Source: CBDAQR01 sp965199055
GTDB taxonomy: Bacteria; Pseudomonadota; Gammaproteobacteria; Pseudomonadales; Halieaceae
Assembly: GCA_965199055.1 (NCBI GenBank)
Contig: CBDAQR010000003.1
Coordinates: forward strand, 2,170,001-2,234,000
Direction of reading: 5' to 3'
DNA: 64,000 nt
Part shown: in pieces, positions 15,968-25,087 of the stretch
Layout: every line of letters begins with the position of its first letter
How positions within the stretch are numbered: position 1 is the stretch's first letter
Notes under the pieces: model-generated
What the model saw: only the letters and a program-made list of their open reading frames with translations
Database searches by the model: none
Told to the model about the DNA's origin: nothing
Position numbers and translations under genes: made by a program

Positions 15968-16630
15968 ATGAACGAATACCTTCTGCTCAAGTTTCTGCAT
16001 CTGCTCGCCTTTGTGTATTGGTTGGGCGGTGATCTGGGAACCTTCCTCTCTTCCCGCTACGTGGTGCGGGACGATCTAACACCCGAGTCGAGAGCGATCG
16101 CGCTCAAGATCATGTTGGCCTGCGACCAGGGCCCCAAGGCTTGCATGCCACTAATTTTCCCGCTGGGCCTGCAAATGGGGCAGATCAGCGGCGTCACGAG
16201 TCTGCCTAGCTGGCTCGTGCTCCTGGTGTGGCTAGTAGCTCTGGTCTGGTCCATCAATGTTCAGTATCTCTACTTCACCGAAAACCAGGAAGCAAAAGCC
16301 AAGGTGGCCCAATTCGATTTTGGACTGCGGCTGATGGTCATCTTGGCCATCCTCGTTTACGCGGGCGGTAGCCTGGCAGGTAGCGGTTGGATCGGTGCAA
16401 GTTGGATGGTCTGGAAGATGTTGATCTTCGCTGGCTTGGTTGGCTGTGGCCTGTTCATCAGGGTGAACCTCAAACCCTTTGTAGTGGCCTTCGGTCAGAT
16501 GATGGCCAGTGGTGCCACGCCTGAGGTGAACGCCGCCATGAGCGCGTCTTTACAGCGAGTCCGTCCCTGGGTATGGCTGATCTGGGCCGGCTTGTTTGCC
16601 AATGCAGCGCTTGGCATCCATCTTTTCTAA
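15968..16630 (+). CDS. Multi-pass membrane protein, CopD-like
   Basis: A 220-residue inner-membrane protein with about five or six hydrophobic segments. The opening LLKFLHLLAFVYWLGGDLG has the His and Gly arrangement of CopD/DUF2269-type membrane proteins, which is the only family hint. A good ribosome site (AGGAAG) precedes the ATG, and an AT-rich promoter-like region lies upstream at 15925-15950. It is the first of a run of same-strand genes with short gaps (28 bases to the GST). Role unknown. Confidence 0.6.
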   Translation: MNEYLLLKFLHLLAFVYWLGGDLGTFLSSRYVVRDDLTPESRAIALKIMLACDQGPKACMPLIFPLGLQMGQISGVTSLPSWLVLLVWLVALVWSINVQYLYFTENQEAKAKVAQFDFGLRLMVILAILVYAGGSLAGSGWIGASWMVWKMLIFAGLVGCGLFIRVNLKPFVVAFGQMMASGATPEVNAAMSASLQRVRPWVWLIWAGLFANAALGIHLF

Positions 16631-16657
16631 CGGCGTCACAGAGCGACGAGGATTTCT

Positions 16658-17302
16658 ATGAAACTGATCAATTTGGCGCATTCGCCCTACGCCGCCCGAG
16701 TCCGTATGCAGGTCTATGCGAAGAATCTGGATATTGAGCTGGTTGCCCCAGAGGGATTCGGGACGCCGGATTTCAAACGCTTTAATACTCTGGGCAAGGT
16801 GCCCATTCTGGATACCGGTGAACAGCTAATTCCCGAATCCATCGTCATTATGGATTACCTCGAAGATATTTATCCGGAACCTTCGCTGCGCCCGTCGAAT
16901 CCAGAGCAGCGTGCGCAAATGAATATCTTTTACCGCTTCGCTGACGTTTATATACAACCGGTGTTACTGCCGCTGTTTCGACAGTTGGGTGTGCAGGAGC
17001 GCGATGAGGCGAAGATACTCGAAGACGTGGCAGCGCTCGATGCGCAACTACAGCTACTCGATGAGTTACTGGATCGATTTGAACGGTACGGGCATAGCAA
17101 CCTGGATCTGGCAGATTGTGCCCTGGCGCCGATTATCCATTACGCCATTTTCGTGCCCCGGGTCTTGGGCGGCCATGACGCGCTCGCTAATTCACCGCGC
17201 GTGCGCGGCTGGTGGGACTGGGTACAAACTCAGGAACCCGTGCAGCGAGTTATTGATGAGATCAATGTCGGTTTGAAAGCCTTCATGGAGAAAAACGCCT
17301 GA
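16658..17302 (+). CDS. Glutathione S-transferase family protein
   Basis: A 214-residue protein with the two-domain GST layout: thioredoxin-like N-terminal domain (SPYAARVRMQVYAKNLDIELV, then the GKVPIL cis-Pro and PESIVIMDYLED glutathione-binding segments) and an all-helical C-terminal domain from about residue 85. Probably conjugates or isomerises a small electrophile with glutathione. The stop shares one base with the next start (TGATG), so it belongs to a coupled operon with an SDR and two hydrolases. Confidence 0.85.
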   Translation: MKLINLAHSPYAARVRMQVYAKNLDIELVAPEGFGTPDFKRFNTLGKVPILDTGEQLIPESIVIMDYLEDIYPEPSLRPSNPEQRAQMNIFYRFADVYIQPVLLPLFRQLGVQERDEAKILEDVAALDAQLQLLDELLDRFERYGHSNLDLADCALAPIIHYAIFVPRVLGGHDALANSPRVRGWWDWVQTQEPVQRVIDEINVGLKAFMEKNA

Positions 17303-18024
17303 TGCCCTATAAGCACAACTCTATCCGCGGCAGCATTCTTTATTCCAGCAAGAAGCCTGAGCGAATGGATCAGGAGCGGGGCCGGGAGTACTTCTCTATC
17401 ACGCGTCAGTCGGACGAGATGCTGGTAATGCATGCGCATTGCGAGATTGATGATGAGCCGAATGTGGTGCGCGATGTAGTGCTGGCTATGGATGCGAACT
17501 CAGCACCCTACGACTGCCATGTTCGACTCTCTGTGGGAGATAAATTCGAGGGCAGTGGCTGGATGTATTTCACGGAGGACAAAGCCTGTTGCGAAACCTT
17601 CTCTGCAACGGACGGCCGCATTCAACAGGAGTTGCTGACCGAGGGGCGCATTAAGTGGTTACAGGCGCACCCCATTGTGGGTGATGGCCTGCTAATGAAG
17701 CTCTATGATCTGTCACAGGGGCCGGGCAAGACGTTCTTCCCAAATCTCATGCTCACATCCCCAGACCACCGCGGTGCCACCGGTCCGGAGCTGTTTGAGA
17801 CGGGCTTTGGCATCCAGTACGTGGGTGAGGAAGAGCTTACGGTCACAGCCGGGAGCTTTGCAGCGCGGCATTTTCAGGTGGTGGATACCGCGGGTAACCT
17901 GCCCGAAGAGCATCCACCCTACGATGTCTGGGTCACTGCCGATGATGATTATCTGTTGCTAAAAGCATCGGTGGCGGGCTACATGCAAACCCATTACGAG
18001 CTGGTAGAGCTGGAGCGCGATTGA
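17302..18024 (+). CDS. Uncharacterised 240-residue protein
   Basis: No signal peptide or membrane segment. The protein is beta-rich, with short strands separated by acidic turns, and a central KLYDLSQGPGKTFFPNL segment. The last 80 residues (VTAGSFAARHFQVVDT...VWVTADDDYLLLKASV) resemble the DUF3108-like lipid-binding beta fold pattern, which is a weak similarity judged by eye. It is coupled on both sides (1-base overlap with the GST, TTGA overlap with the SDR), so it most likely serves the same pathway. Function unknown. Confidence 0.55.
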   Translation: MPYKHNSIRGSILYSSKKPERMDQERGREYFSITRQSDEMLVMHAHCEIDDEPNVVRDVVLAMDANSAPYDCHVRLSVGDKFEGSGWMYFTEDKACCETFSATDGRIQQELLTEGRIKWLQAHPIVGDGLLMKLYDLSQGPGKTFFPNLMLTSPDHRGATGPELFETGFGIQYVGEEELTVTAGSFAARHFQVVDTAGNLPEEHPPYDVWVTADDDYLLLKASVAGYMQTHYELVELERD

Positions 18025-18833
18025 ACGACGGAACCCGCAAGGTTGTCGTGATCACTGGCAGTGCCCGTGGTATTGGCTTTGGCGTGGCGCGTGAATTTCT
18101 GGCACGGGGCCACAGGGTGGTTGTTAGTGACCTGCAGCAGGATGCCGTGGACGCCGCATTGAGCGAGTTGGATGGGCCGGACGACGCGATTGGTTTGTCC
18201 TGCAACGTTACCGATGCCAGCCAGCTGATGGCCCTCTGGGAATTTGCCGCTGCGTCTTTCGGTCGGGTCGATATTTGGATTAACAATGCGGGGGTAGGTT
18301 CGGACCAGAGTGACATCATTGACACGGACCCAACGCTGCTGCAGCGGGTGCTAGACACCAATGTTCGCGGTGTCGTCTACGGCACGCAAGTGGCATTGCG
18401 AGGTATGCAAGACCAGGGCGGACCAGCAGCGGTTTACAACGTAGCCGGATTCGGCTCCGATGGTTTCTGGCGCCGGGGCATGACTATCTACGGTACCAGT
18501 AAACGCGCGGTGGCCTATTTCAGCAGGGGCGTCGCCAAGGAAATGGCCGGTGGAGACGTGATTGTGGGTTGGCTCAACCCGGGTATGGTGGTGACACCAC
18601 TGGTGATCGAAGAGGCTCGCACCATGCCGGCTGAAAAGTGGGCTGCTGGTCGCAAGGTTTTTAATATGTGGGGCGAGACCATCGAAACCACGGCAACGCA
18701 GCTCGTCGACAAAATCTTGGACAATCGCAAGAACTGCGTCAATCTGCACCTGTTGCCTGGTTGGAAGATGGCCTGGAAATCTCTTCGTCAGTTATTTCTG
18801 CGACGTGATTTGTTCAGCGAACATGGCGTTTGA
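18021..18833 (+). CDS. SDR-family oxidoreductase
   Basis: A 270-residue classical SDR: TGSARGIG cofactor motif at about residues 13-20, NNAG near 95, and the YGTSK (YxxxK) active site near 160. The start is TTG at 18021, inside the stop of the preceding gene (TTGA). The expected active-site serine segment reads VYNVAGFGSDG, so the usual Ser-Ser is not obvious and the catalytic serine should be checked. Part of the 16.7-22 kb coupled run. Confidence 0.82.
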   Translation: MNDGTRKVVVITGSARGIGFGVAREFLARGHRVVVSDLQQDAVDAALSELDGPDDAIGLSCNVTDASQLMALWEFAAASFGRVDIWINNAGVGSDQSDIIDTDPTLLQRVLDTNVRGVVYGTQVALRGMQDQGGPAAVYNVAGFGSDGFWRRGMTIYGTSKRAVAYFSRGVAKEMAGGDVIVGWLNPGMVVTPLVIEEARTMPAEKWAAGRKVFNMWGETIETTATQLVDKILDNRKNCVNLHLLPGWKMAWKSLRQLFLRRDLFSEHGV

Positions 18834-18834
18834 T

Positions 18835-19812
18835 ATGAGCGAGAAAGCTTTACCACTTCGATTATTAACAGGGTTTGGGCGTTTACTGGGCTGGCTATTG
18901 GCTGCGTTGCTGGGAGCGATTGTGCTTTGGGTGGGCTGGAGCCTGATCGCCTACCGGGATATTCCCGTCGCGGAACTGGAGCAACGCTATGGCGGAGACA
19001 ACCTGCAGCGCTTCGATCATGAAGGTCTGGGTCTGCGCTATCGAGTAAGCGGTGATGGTCCCCCCTTGCTGCTCATCCACTCCCACTATTTTAATATGCG
19101 CATCTGGGATGGCTGGATACCGACGCTCGCCGAGCACTTTACGGTGATTCGCTACGACTTGACCAGTCATGGGCTAACCGGGCCTGAACCCAATGGGGAC
19201 TATAGTATGCAGCGCGATGTGGATATTGCATTTGCACTGTTGGATCATTTGCAGGTCGATGACTTTGCCGTTGTGGGTTCCTCGCTGGGGGGTAACATCG
19301 CGTTTCACATGGCAGCGCAAACGCCTGATCGCATACGCCAGCTGGTGCTGGTCAATTCCGGGGGTATTCCGCGCGCCAACTCCCGGACCGAGGGCACGAT
19401 CCCGCCCTGGGTCGATTACGTGTCCTACCTCGTACCCCGGGCCGCCTTTGAGGCGTTCATGCAGTGGATGATCATCGACGATGCTGTTGTCACCGATGAA
19501 CTGAGTAGGGAGTTCCACGCCATGTTTCGGCGTGAGGGCAACCGTTTTGCTGAGTTCGCCCGCCTGCGCGCTTTTGAATCCAGTGAGCCCTCGGCGACAC
19601 TGGCAGAAATTAGTGCGCCGGTACTGCTGATGTGGGGCGAGGATAACCCGCAACTACCCACGACTCAGGTGGATGGGTTTGTCGAGCGTCTCACATCCGC
19701 TGAGAGTGTGACCGCGGAAATTTATCCCGGCATGGGCCATGTCATTCCATTGGAAATGCCTGCGCTGGGCAGCAAAACGGTGCGTGACTTTCTGCTGGGG
19801 GTGAGTCAGTGA
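18835..19812 (+). CDS. Membrane-anchored alpha/beta hydrolase
   Basis: About 325 residues. The N-terminus has one hydrophobic anchor (about residues 12-35: LLGWLLAALLGAIVLWVGW), placing the enzyme at the inner membrane, facing the periplasm. The hydrolase core shows the nucleophile elbow GSSLGG, an HSH oxyanion region and a C-terminal GMGHVIPLE histidine. Typical of esterase/haloperoxidase-like hydrolases. ATG at 18835 is preferred because it directly follows the SDR stop (TGATATG); 18823 is possible. Substrate unknown. Confidence 0.8.
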   Translation: MSEKALPLRLLTGFGRLLGWLLAALLGAIVLWVGWSLIAYRDIPVAELEQRYGGDNLQRFDHEGLGLRYRVSGDGPPLLLIHSHYFNMRIWDGWIPTLAEHFTVIRYDLTSHGLTGPEPNGDYSMQRDVDIAFALLDHLQVDDFAVVGSSLGGNIAFHMAAQTPDRIRQLVLVNSGGIPRANSRTEGTIPPWVDYVSYLVPRAAFEAFMQWMIIDDAVVTDELSREFHAMFRREGNRFAEFARLRAFESSEPSATLAEISAPVLLMWGEDNPQLPTTQVDGFVERLTSAESVTAEIYPGMGHVIPLEMPALGSKTVRDFLLGVSQ

Positions 19813-20828
19813 GGTTGCTCGCAGGTTTACTGTTGCTAGTGCTGATCAGCGGTTGCGGGGAAGAGGTGCCGCGGCCGGCCGTGGAGCCGTTGTCAGCAAC
19901 CCAAGAAGCGCTCTCAGCACTCTATGGCTGGGGTGGTGGGCCACACAAAGTTGAGTCGCAGCGTGGACTGTCGTTCGAGCTAGAGGGTCGCGATCGGGTG
20001 CTGAGATACAACGCCTGGTTCCCAGCAGGTGAGGATGGACCATGGCCCCTGCTGCTGTTCTCTCATGGCAACTGGTCAACAAACGATAAATACGATCGGC
20101 TCATTGAGCATTGGACCAGCCATGGTTACGTGGTGTTGGCGCCCCTGCATATGGATGGTGCTGGGGGCTACCTACAGGGCACAATTAATATGCTGCGCTA
20201 CGGCAACCTCGGACTCATTCAGGCGCGGGTTGATGACCTGGTTGCATTGCTCGATCATCTCGATGTGGTCCAGCAACAGGTGCCAGCGCTGGCGGGACGC
20301 ATAGACAGTCAACGTGTGGCAGCCACCGGGCACTCCTTCGGTGCTTTCAATGCCCAGCAATTGGGTGGAGCGGCGGCCTTTGATTCAGACGAAGAAAACT
20401 GGGTGAATGTGCGCGACGAAAGAATTCGGGCGGTGGTCGCTGTATCGCCACCGGGACCGATGTTTGATGAGATTGCCGATGGCAGTTGGGATCAACAGAC
20501 GGTACCTACCCTGATGACCACCGGCACCTGGGACACCAACGCCATGTTCTGGCCCGATTGGCGCATGCATATGTTGTCCTGGGAGACTGCACAGCCGGGT
20601 TCGCAGTATGCCCTGGTCGTGCAGGGTGCCGATCACTACTTGGGAAATCTTATTTGTCGCCCGGAGCTGGATGAACCGCCTCAACATGATGCTCTGGCTA
20701 TGGTTAACACCGCCACCGTAGCTTTCCTCAATGCCTACCTCAAAGAGGATGCTACAGCGCTCGATTTTCTGAGATCCGGACAGCTCAGCAGTGTGACGGC
20801 AGCGTTCGCCCAACTGGATATCCGTTAA
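19809..20828 (+). CDS. Lipoprotein alpha/beta hydrolase (dienelactone hydrolase / PAF-acetylhydrolase-like)
   Basis: A 339-residue protein starting with GTG inside the stop of the previous gene (GTGA). Residues 1-16 form a lipoprotein signal peptide with lipobox LISGC (Cys16), so it is membrane-anchored in the periplasm or outer membrane. The core has FSHGNWS (oxyanion region), nucleophile elbow GHSFGAF, a Thr-Gly-Thr-Trp-Asp segment for the acid and GADHYLG for the histidine. Likely hydrolyses an ester or lactone. Two neighbouring extracytoplasmic hydrolases suggest breakdown of an external ester compound. Confidence 0.8.
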   Translation: MRLLAGLLLLVLISGCGEEVPRPAVEPLSATQEALSALYGWGGGPHKVESQRGLSFELEGRDRVLRYNAWFPAGEDGPWPLLLFSHGNWSTNDKYDRLIEHWTSHGYVVLAPLHMDGAGGYLQGTINMLRYGNLGLIQARVDDLVALLDHLDVVQQQVPALAGRIDSQRVAATGHSFGAFNAQQLGGAAAFDSDEENWVNVRDERIRAVVAVSPPGPMFDEIADGSWDQQTVPTLMTTGTWDTNAMFWPDWRMHMLSWETAQPGSQYALVVQGADHYLGNLICRPELDEPPQHDALAMVNTATVAFLNAYLKEDATALDFLRSGQLSSVTAAFAQLDIR

Positions 20829-20831
20829 GCC

Positions 20832-22000
20832 GTGCCAATATTGTATGCCACAGTGCTGATCGACCTGATCGGTTTTGGGATCGTCATTCCCATTCTCCCG
20901 TTTTTGTCGCCGCAGTTGGGTGCTGACAAGTTTGATATTGCACTAATTATCGCAACCTATGCTGCCGCTGCTGGGCTGGTAGGCCCCATGTGGGGAAGAC
21001 TCAGTGACCGTCTTGGCCGTAAGCCGGTTATTGTTATCTGTCTGGCTGGTGCAGCGTTGTCCTACGTCATGCTCGGCTTGGCCAATGAGTTGTGGATGAT
21101 ATATGTGGCCCGTGGTTTCGCTGGTGTTGTGGCCGGAAACTTTGGCGTCGCCTCGGCCATGATGGCGGATATAACGCCGCCCCAGGAACGGGCGCGTGGT
21201 ATGGGCATACTCGGTTCTGCGTTCGGTATCGGTTTGGTGATTGGCCCGGTGCTTGGCGGGCTATTGTCCACGGATAACAGTTTCACACTGCCTTGCATCG
21301 TCGCAGGCGGCATGTCGGTGCTGGCGATTATTGCGGCATTGCTATTCCTGCCTGAAAGCTTAAGCCCAGAGAAGAGACAGCAAAACCGCGAACACCAGGA
21401 CAGCGCACCGAAACAATCGGTGCTGGCGATGTTGCGGGAAAACAAGGTGACTCTGCTGGTAAGCCAATACACGGTGCATAACACCTGTGTGAGTGCGGTG
21501 GGCTATATGTTTCCGCTTTGGGTAGCCGACTACCTGGGATGGAGCGCTCGCGAGGTGGCATGGTGTTCGGTGTGCAGGGGATTTTCATGGCCACTCTCCA
21601 GGCCGGGCTGATAGGGCCAATAGCGACACGATTTGGCGAGCTGCCGTTCCTTAGAGTCGGAATATTGGTCATGGCCTGCGGATTTCTTTTGGCGACAATT
21701 GCAGATACTGCGACGCTCATGGTTGCCACGTTTTTTATTACGATTACCGGCGCTACCGTATGCACGCCGCTGTTGAACACGATCACCACGCATCTCACGC
21801 CGCCGCAGATTCGTGGCCGCATGATGGGCACTACGGCGTCGGCTGCGTCCTGGGGCAGGGTGCTAGGACCCCTGATCTCTGGCGCAAACCTGGCTCTTTT
21901 CGGCTATTCGGGTGCCTGGTTTTTCTGCGCGTTGGTAGCGCTGTTATTTCTTGGCTGGTCGGTCAGCTCTCGCGCAAGTACGCAAATCCGCCCTCTTTGA
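20832..22000 (+). pseudogene. MFS transporter, interrupted by a frameshift
   Basis: The first 240 codons (GTG start at 20832) give the N-terminal MFS half: GLVGPMWGRLSDRLGRKPV between segments 2 and 3 and the usual 6 membrane segments. The frame then shifts at about 21553-21562, in the GAGGTGGCATGG stretch, and the second half continues in another frame to 22000 (GVQGIFMATLQAGLIGPIAT onward). Restoring one G there would give an uninterrupted protein of about 390 residues, the normal length. Either a true inactivating deletion or a base-call error. It is the last gene of the 16.7-22 kb run and would export or import its product. Confidence 0.8.
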
Positions 22001-22637
22001 TGTAGAGCTCGCAACTAGACAGACTGCGAGCGTGTTGGGTTGAACCCGGCGGTAAGCGCAACCAGCTTCCAGTTGGATGATGTGTCTCTCCGTCCTGCCA
22101 CTCACCTGCCATAACGAAGATCTCCACGCCCTGATCCCATCTTAGCTCGGCGTGTGTGCCAGCGCTCCAGCGCTCCAGATACATGCGATCTTCGAAGCCC
22201 GCCTGTTGATAGAGGATCTTTGCCTCGCGTCCTGAAACGTCAGTGGCCACCCACTCCAAGGCACTGGTATCAAGCTGTTGCTGTTGGCGCTCAAGGCCCG
22301 GGTACTGGCGCAGCTTCACAAACAGAAGGCAGCCTTCTTTGGAGAAAGGGCCATGCCTGAATCCTTCGGGGTTTAATAGATAAGTGCCCACTGGCCAATC
22401 ACCATGTTCGTCAGAGAACACCCCGTCGAGTACTAATATCTCTTCGCCCTCGGGATGGTCGTGGGGTGGAAATGTGGCACCGGGTTCATAACGCACGACG
22501 GAAGTGACCTGTCCTGACTCGGCGGGTCCAACGCGGTGCAAACGCTTACGCCACACCGTGCCGCTGGGGCTGGATGTCCACTCCATTGCGTTGGTATCAA
22601 CCCATATGGGTTGTTGCAGGTTACCGTTCAGATGCAT
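21963..22637 (-). CDS. Double-cupin (ChrR-like) protein
   Basis: A 224-residue protein with two cupin folds. The first (about 30-105) has the metal-binding set PPHDHPEGEE and a later His (FRHGP), as in ChrR-type cupin domains. The second (about 125-220) lacks most of the histidines and may be structural. In ChrR the cupin is fused to an anti-sigma domain; that domain is absent here, and no ECF gene is next to it. It overlaps the MFS end tail-to-tail by 38 bases. ATG at 22637 is taken, with GTG 22646 as alternative. A metal-dependent sensor or small-molecule enzyme is possible. Confidence 0.7.
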   Translation of the reverse strand: MHLNGNLQQPIWVDTNAMEWTSSPSGTVWRKRLHRVGPAESGQVTSVVRYEPGATFPPHDHPEGEEILVLDGVFSDEHGDWPVGTYLLNPEGFRHGPFSKEGCLLFVKLRQYPGLERQQQQLDTSALEWVATDVSGREAKILYQQAGFEDRMYLERWSAGTHAELRWDQGVEIFVMAGEWQDGETHHPTGSWLRLPPGSTQHARSLSSCELYIKEGGFAYLRES

Positions 22638-22672
22638 GATTAGCACCGTAACATTCTCAGGAGATGTGTGCG

Positions 22673-23713
22673 ATGTCGTTCACCCGATTTTCACGAGCCA
22701 CTATTCGTTATTTTGCGCTAGTGCTGATGCTGATTGCCAGCACCAGTCAGGCTCGAGTAAAGGACGATGTTATTCAGCTGGAAAATGGCGACCGAGTGAC
22801 CGGTGAGATCAAGGTTCTGGACAACGGCATACTGCATTACGCGACAGATAGCATGGGTACCTTGAAGGTTGAGTGGAACGAGGTGACTCGTGTCGACAGC
22901 AGTTATTTTTATCGCATTCGTACGGCGGGTGGAGAGCGCTACTTCGGGGCGATAGATGAGGAGGCAGATAAAGGACGACTTCGCATTATTCACGCGGAGG
23001 GTGAAGATGAGTTTCCAATAGACCGAATTGTCGGCATCGTGCCCGTAGAAAGCACGTTCACCGAACGGTTGGACACGGTGCTCACTTTGGGTTTCTCCGA
23101 CTTCAAGTCCAGTGACAGCCGCACAACCAATGCGGAGATCGTTACTACCTACGCCGATGAATTATCCAGCAATGCGCTGGCAGCGAGAATGGTGATTAGC
23201 GAGAACGATGACGAAACGAATCAGAGCCACGCCGTGCGCTTGTCTCGGCAACGGATGCGCGATAACCCCACCGACTTCACTTACATTAGTGGCTTGTGGG
23301 AAGGTAACGATGAACTGGCATTGGATTATCGGGTTTCCCTCGCTGCAGGTCTCGGCAGATACTTCATCGATACCAATCAGTCCAAACTGGGCATCATCCT
23401 GGGTGTGCAGGGCCTAACGGAAGAGAGTACAGACGGCGATAACACTGAGAGTCTTGAGGGCTTGGGAATCGTCAATTATGACCTCTGGGATTTCGAGTCT
23501 ACTGATTTGGAAGTGACGACCAGTTGGCGATTCTACCCGGGCATTACCGAGAACGGCCGCTTTCGCTCGGATGCCGACGTTACTTTGAAGTGGGAAATTG
23601 TCGAGGATCTGGATCTGTCGGTCAGTGCGTTCGGCAATTACGACAATCAAACCAGTGGCGATGGCGATGACTACGATTATGGCATCACCACTGGTATCGC
23701 CTGGGAGTTCTAG
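22673..23713 (+). CDS. DUF481 outer-membrane beta-barrel protein
   Basis: A 346-residue exported protein. Start at 22673 because AGGAG lies 9 bases upstream; an ATG at 22664 is inside that site. Signal peptide ends at about residue 27 (SQA). About 100 residues of periplasmic beta structure (ENGDRVTGEIKVLDNG...) precede the DUF481 barrel, whose strands alternate hydrophobic residues and end in a C-terminal Phe (AWEF), the usual BAM recognition residue. DUF481 proteins are outer-membrane porin-like proteins of unknown cargo, induced by salt in some species. Confidence 0.8.
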   Translation: MSFTRFSRATIRYFALVLMLIASTSQARVKDDVIQLENGDRVTGEIKVLDNGILHYATDSMGTLKVEWNEVTRVDSSYFYRIRTAGGERYFGAIDEEADKGRLRIIHAEGEDEFPIDRIVGIVPVESTFTERLDTVLTLGFSDFKSSDSRTTNAEIVTTYADELSSNALAARMVISENDDETNQSHAVRLSRQRMRDNPTDFTYISGLWEGNDELALDYRVSLAAGLGRYFIDTNQSKLGIILGVQGLTEESTDGDNTESLEGLGIVNYDLWDFESTDLEVTTSWRFYPGITENGRFRSDADVTLKWEIVEDLDLSVSAFGNYDNQTSGDGDDYDYGITTGIAWEF

Positions 23714-23734
23714 CTGCCTCAATTTAATGTGTAG

Positions 23735-24883
23735 CTAGGGTATCGGGTTACTCTGCATAAACTCAACGACATGCGACGCCATCTCAGCGCCGACATCTTC
23801 CTGAATAAAGTGGTGGGCTTCGTAGCGACGATGGTCCTGGTTGGCAGCGCCAGGAACATGGGCAATCCAATTGTTTTGGTTCTCCACTGAACCGAGGTTC
23901 TGGTCGTACTCGCCGGCAAGGAAAAGGAATGGCTTCTCGTACTGTCCCAGCGCCAGGTATGCCGGCAGGGCCTCGCCATTCACGCCGGCTATCATCGAGG
24001 GGAAGGCGCGTATAGCACCCCAATAGATCGGGTCGGGGTAGGGTGCGTCGTAGGCGGCAATCTCCTCTTCTGGGATATCCACCAACGATATCAGTTGTAC
24101 GACGTCCGCGGCGAATAAGACGGTCGCAGATGCAGCATAGTTGATCCATTGTTGAAAGCCTTCTGCAAAGCTGTCTGCCTGGCCCGAGAAAAACTCAGCT
24201 GCGCCAGGAGCTAGCTCATCGAACTCAAACACCGGTAAGGTAAATGGATTCAAGCCCGCCGGTATGAGCGGCATGCCCCCGTTGGCGACCACGATGCGAG
24301 CAAACAGATCTGGCATCTCACCGGCTACGCGCAGACCGATCAAGCTTCCCCAATCCTGCACGAACAAGGTGATGTCGCTCACACCGAGCTGTGTGATGAA
24401 CGCCTTGTTCCAGGCCACTTGTTGTTCGTAGGTGTGCACACGTGGATCGATAGGCTTGTCCGAGCGGCCCATGCCAACATGGTCCGACGCAATAACCCGA
24501 TAACCTGCGTCCACCAATACCGGTATCATTTTTCGGTAGAGATAAGACCAGCTAGGCTGCCCGTGCAGCATGAGTACCAGTTCTCCATCCTCCGGCCCCT
24601 CGTCGACGTAATGCATGCGCAGGCCATCAACCGACACGTACTTTGGCTCGTAGGGGAAGTCGACCAGATCATCGAAGCATTCGTTGGGAGTGCGAACGTA
24701 CTCTATACCGCCTGCGGTCACTTCGACGGCGATCTCCTCGGTGGGTAGATGGCAAAGCTCTGCGGGCGTTGCAGTCTCGGTCGTGCCGTTTGCCTGAAAA
24801 CTATCAGAACCATCGCTACAGCCTGCGCAGAGCAATATCAGCGCAAGCAGCTTAGAAAAGTGGGTATAACTAGTCGACGACAA
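23735..24883 (-). CDS. Haloalkane dehalogenase-like lipoprotein
   Basis: A 382-residue alpha/beta hydrolase. It carries a lipoprotein signal peptide with lipobox LCAGC (Cys22), a linker, then the haloalkane-dehalogenase fold from about residue 80. HGQPSWSYLYRKM is the oxyanion and first halide-binding region, VQDWGS gives the nucleophile Asp177 with Trp178, and HHFIQED gives the catalytic His358. These match haloalkane dehalogenases rather than epoxide hydrolases, because the second halide-stabilising Trp is in the HGQP(x)W motif. A membrane-bound, extracytoplasmic dehalogenase is uncommon. Substrate not known. It is a single gene with about 200 bases to the next divergent gene. Confidence 0.8.
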   Translation of the reverse strand: MSSTSYTHFSKLLALILLCAGCSDGSDSFQANGTTETATPAELCHLPTEEIAVEVTAGGIEYVRTPNECFDDLVDFPYEPKYVSVDGLRMHYVDEGPEDGELVLMLHGQPSWSYLYRKMIPVLVDAGYRVIASDHVGMGRSDKPIDPRVHTYEQQVAWNKAFITQLGVSDITLFVQDWGSLIGLRVAGEMPDLFARIVVANGGMPLIPAGLNPFTLPVFEFDELAPGAAEFFSGQADSFAEGFQQWINYAASATVLFAADVVQLISLVDIPEEEIAAYDAPYPDPIYWGAIRAFPSMIAGVNGEALPAYLALGQYEKPFLFLAGEYDQNLGSVENQNNWIAHVPGAANQDHRRYEAHHFIQEDVGAEMASHVVEFMQSNPIP

Positions 24884-25087
24884 GTGCTTGGCCTCCGGTT
24901 CTTATCCTTTGTGGAAAAGCTACGCGATGAGGGTCCCTTCAACCAGAAATCAGTGTGCGAAACGGCAGTTCTCGTGTATGAACGGTGTGTAGACCCCTGC
25001 ACACCCAGCTCGGGCCGCGTTATTCTAGTGCCTGTGCCATATTCCAAAGGCCCAATTAGCTAGCAATAGGCGAATTGAACGAGTGCA

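Noticed and set aside
24884..25087. Small genes in the 204-base gap between the dehalogenase and the kinase
   Set aside because: Short frames exist on both strands but none has a ribosome site or recognisable content; the gap probably holds two divergent promoters.
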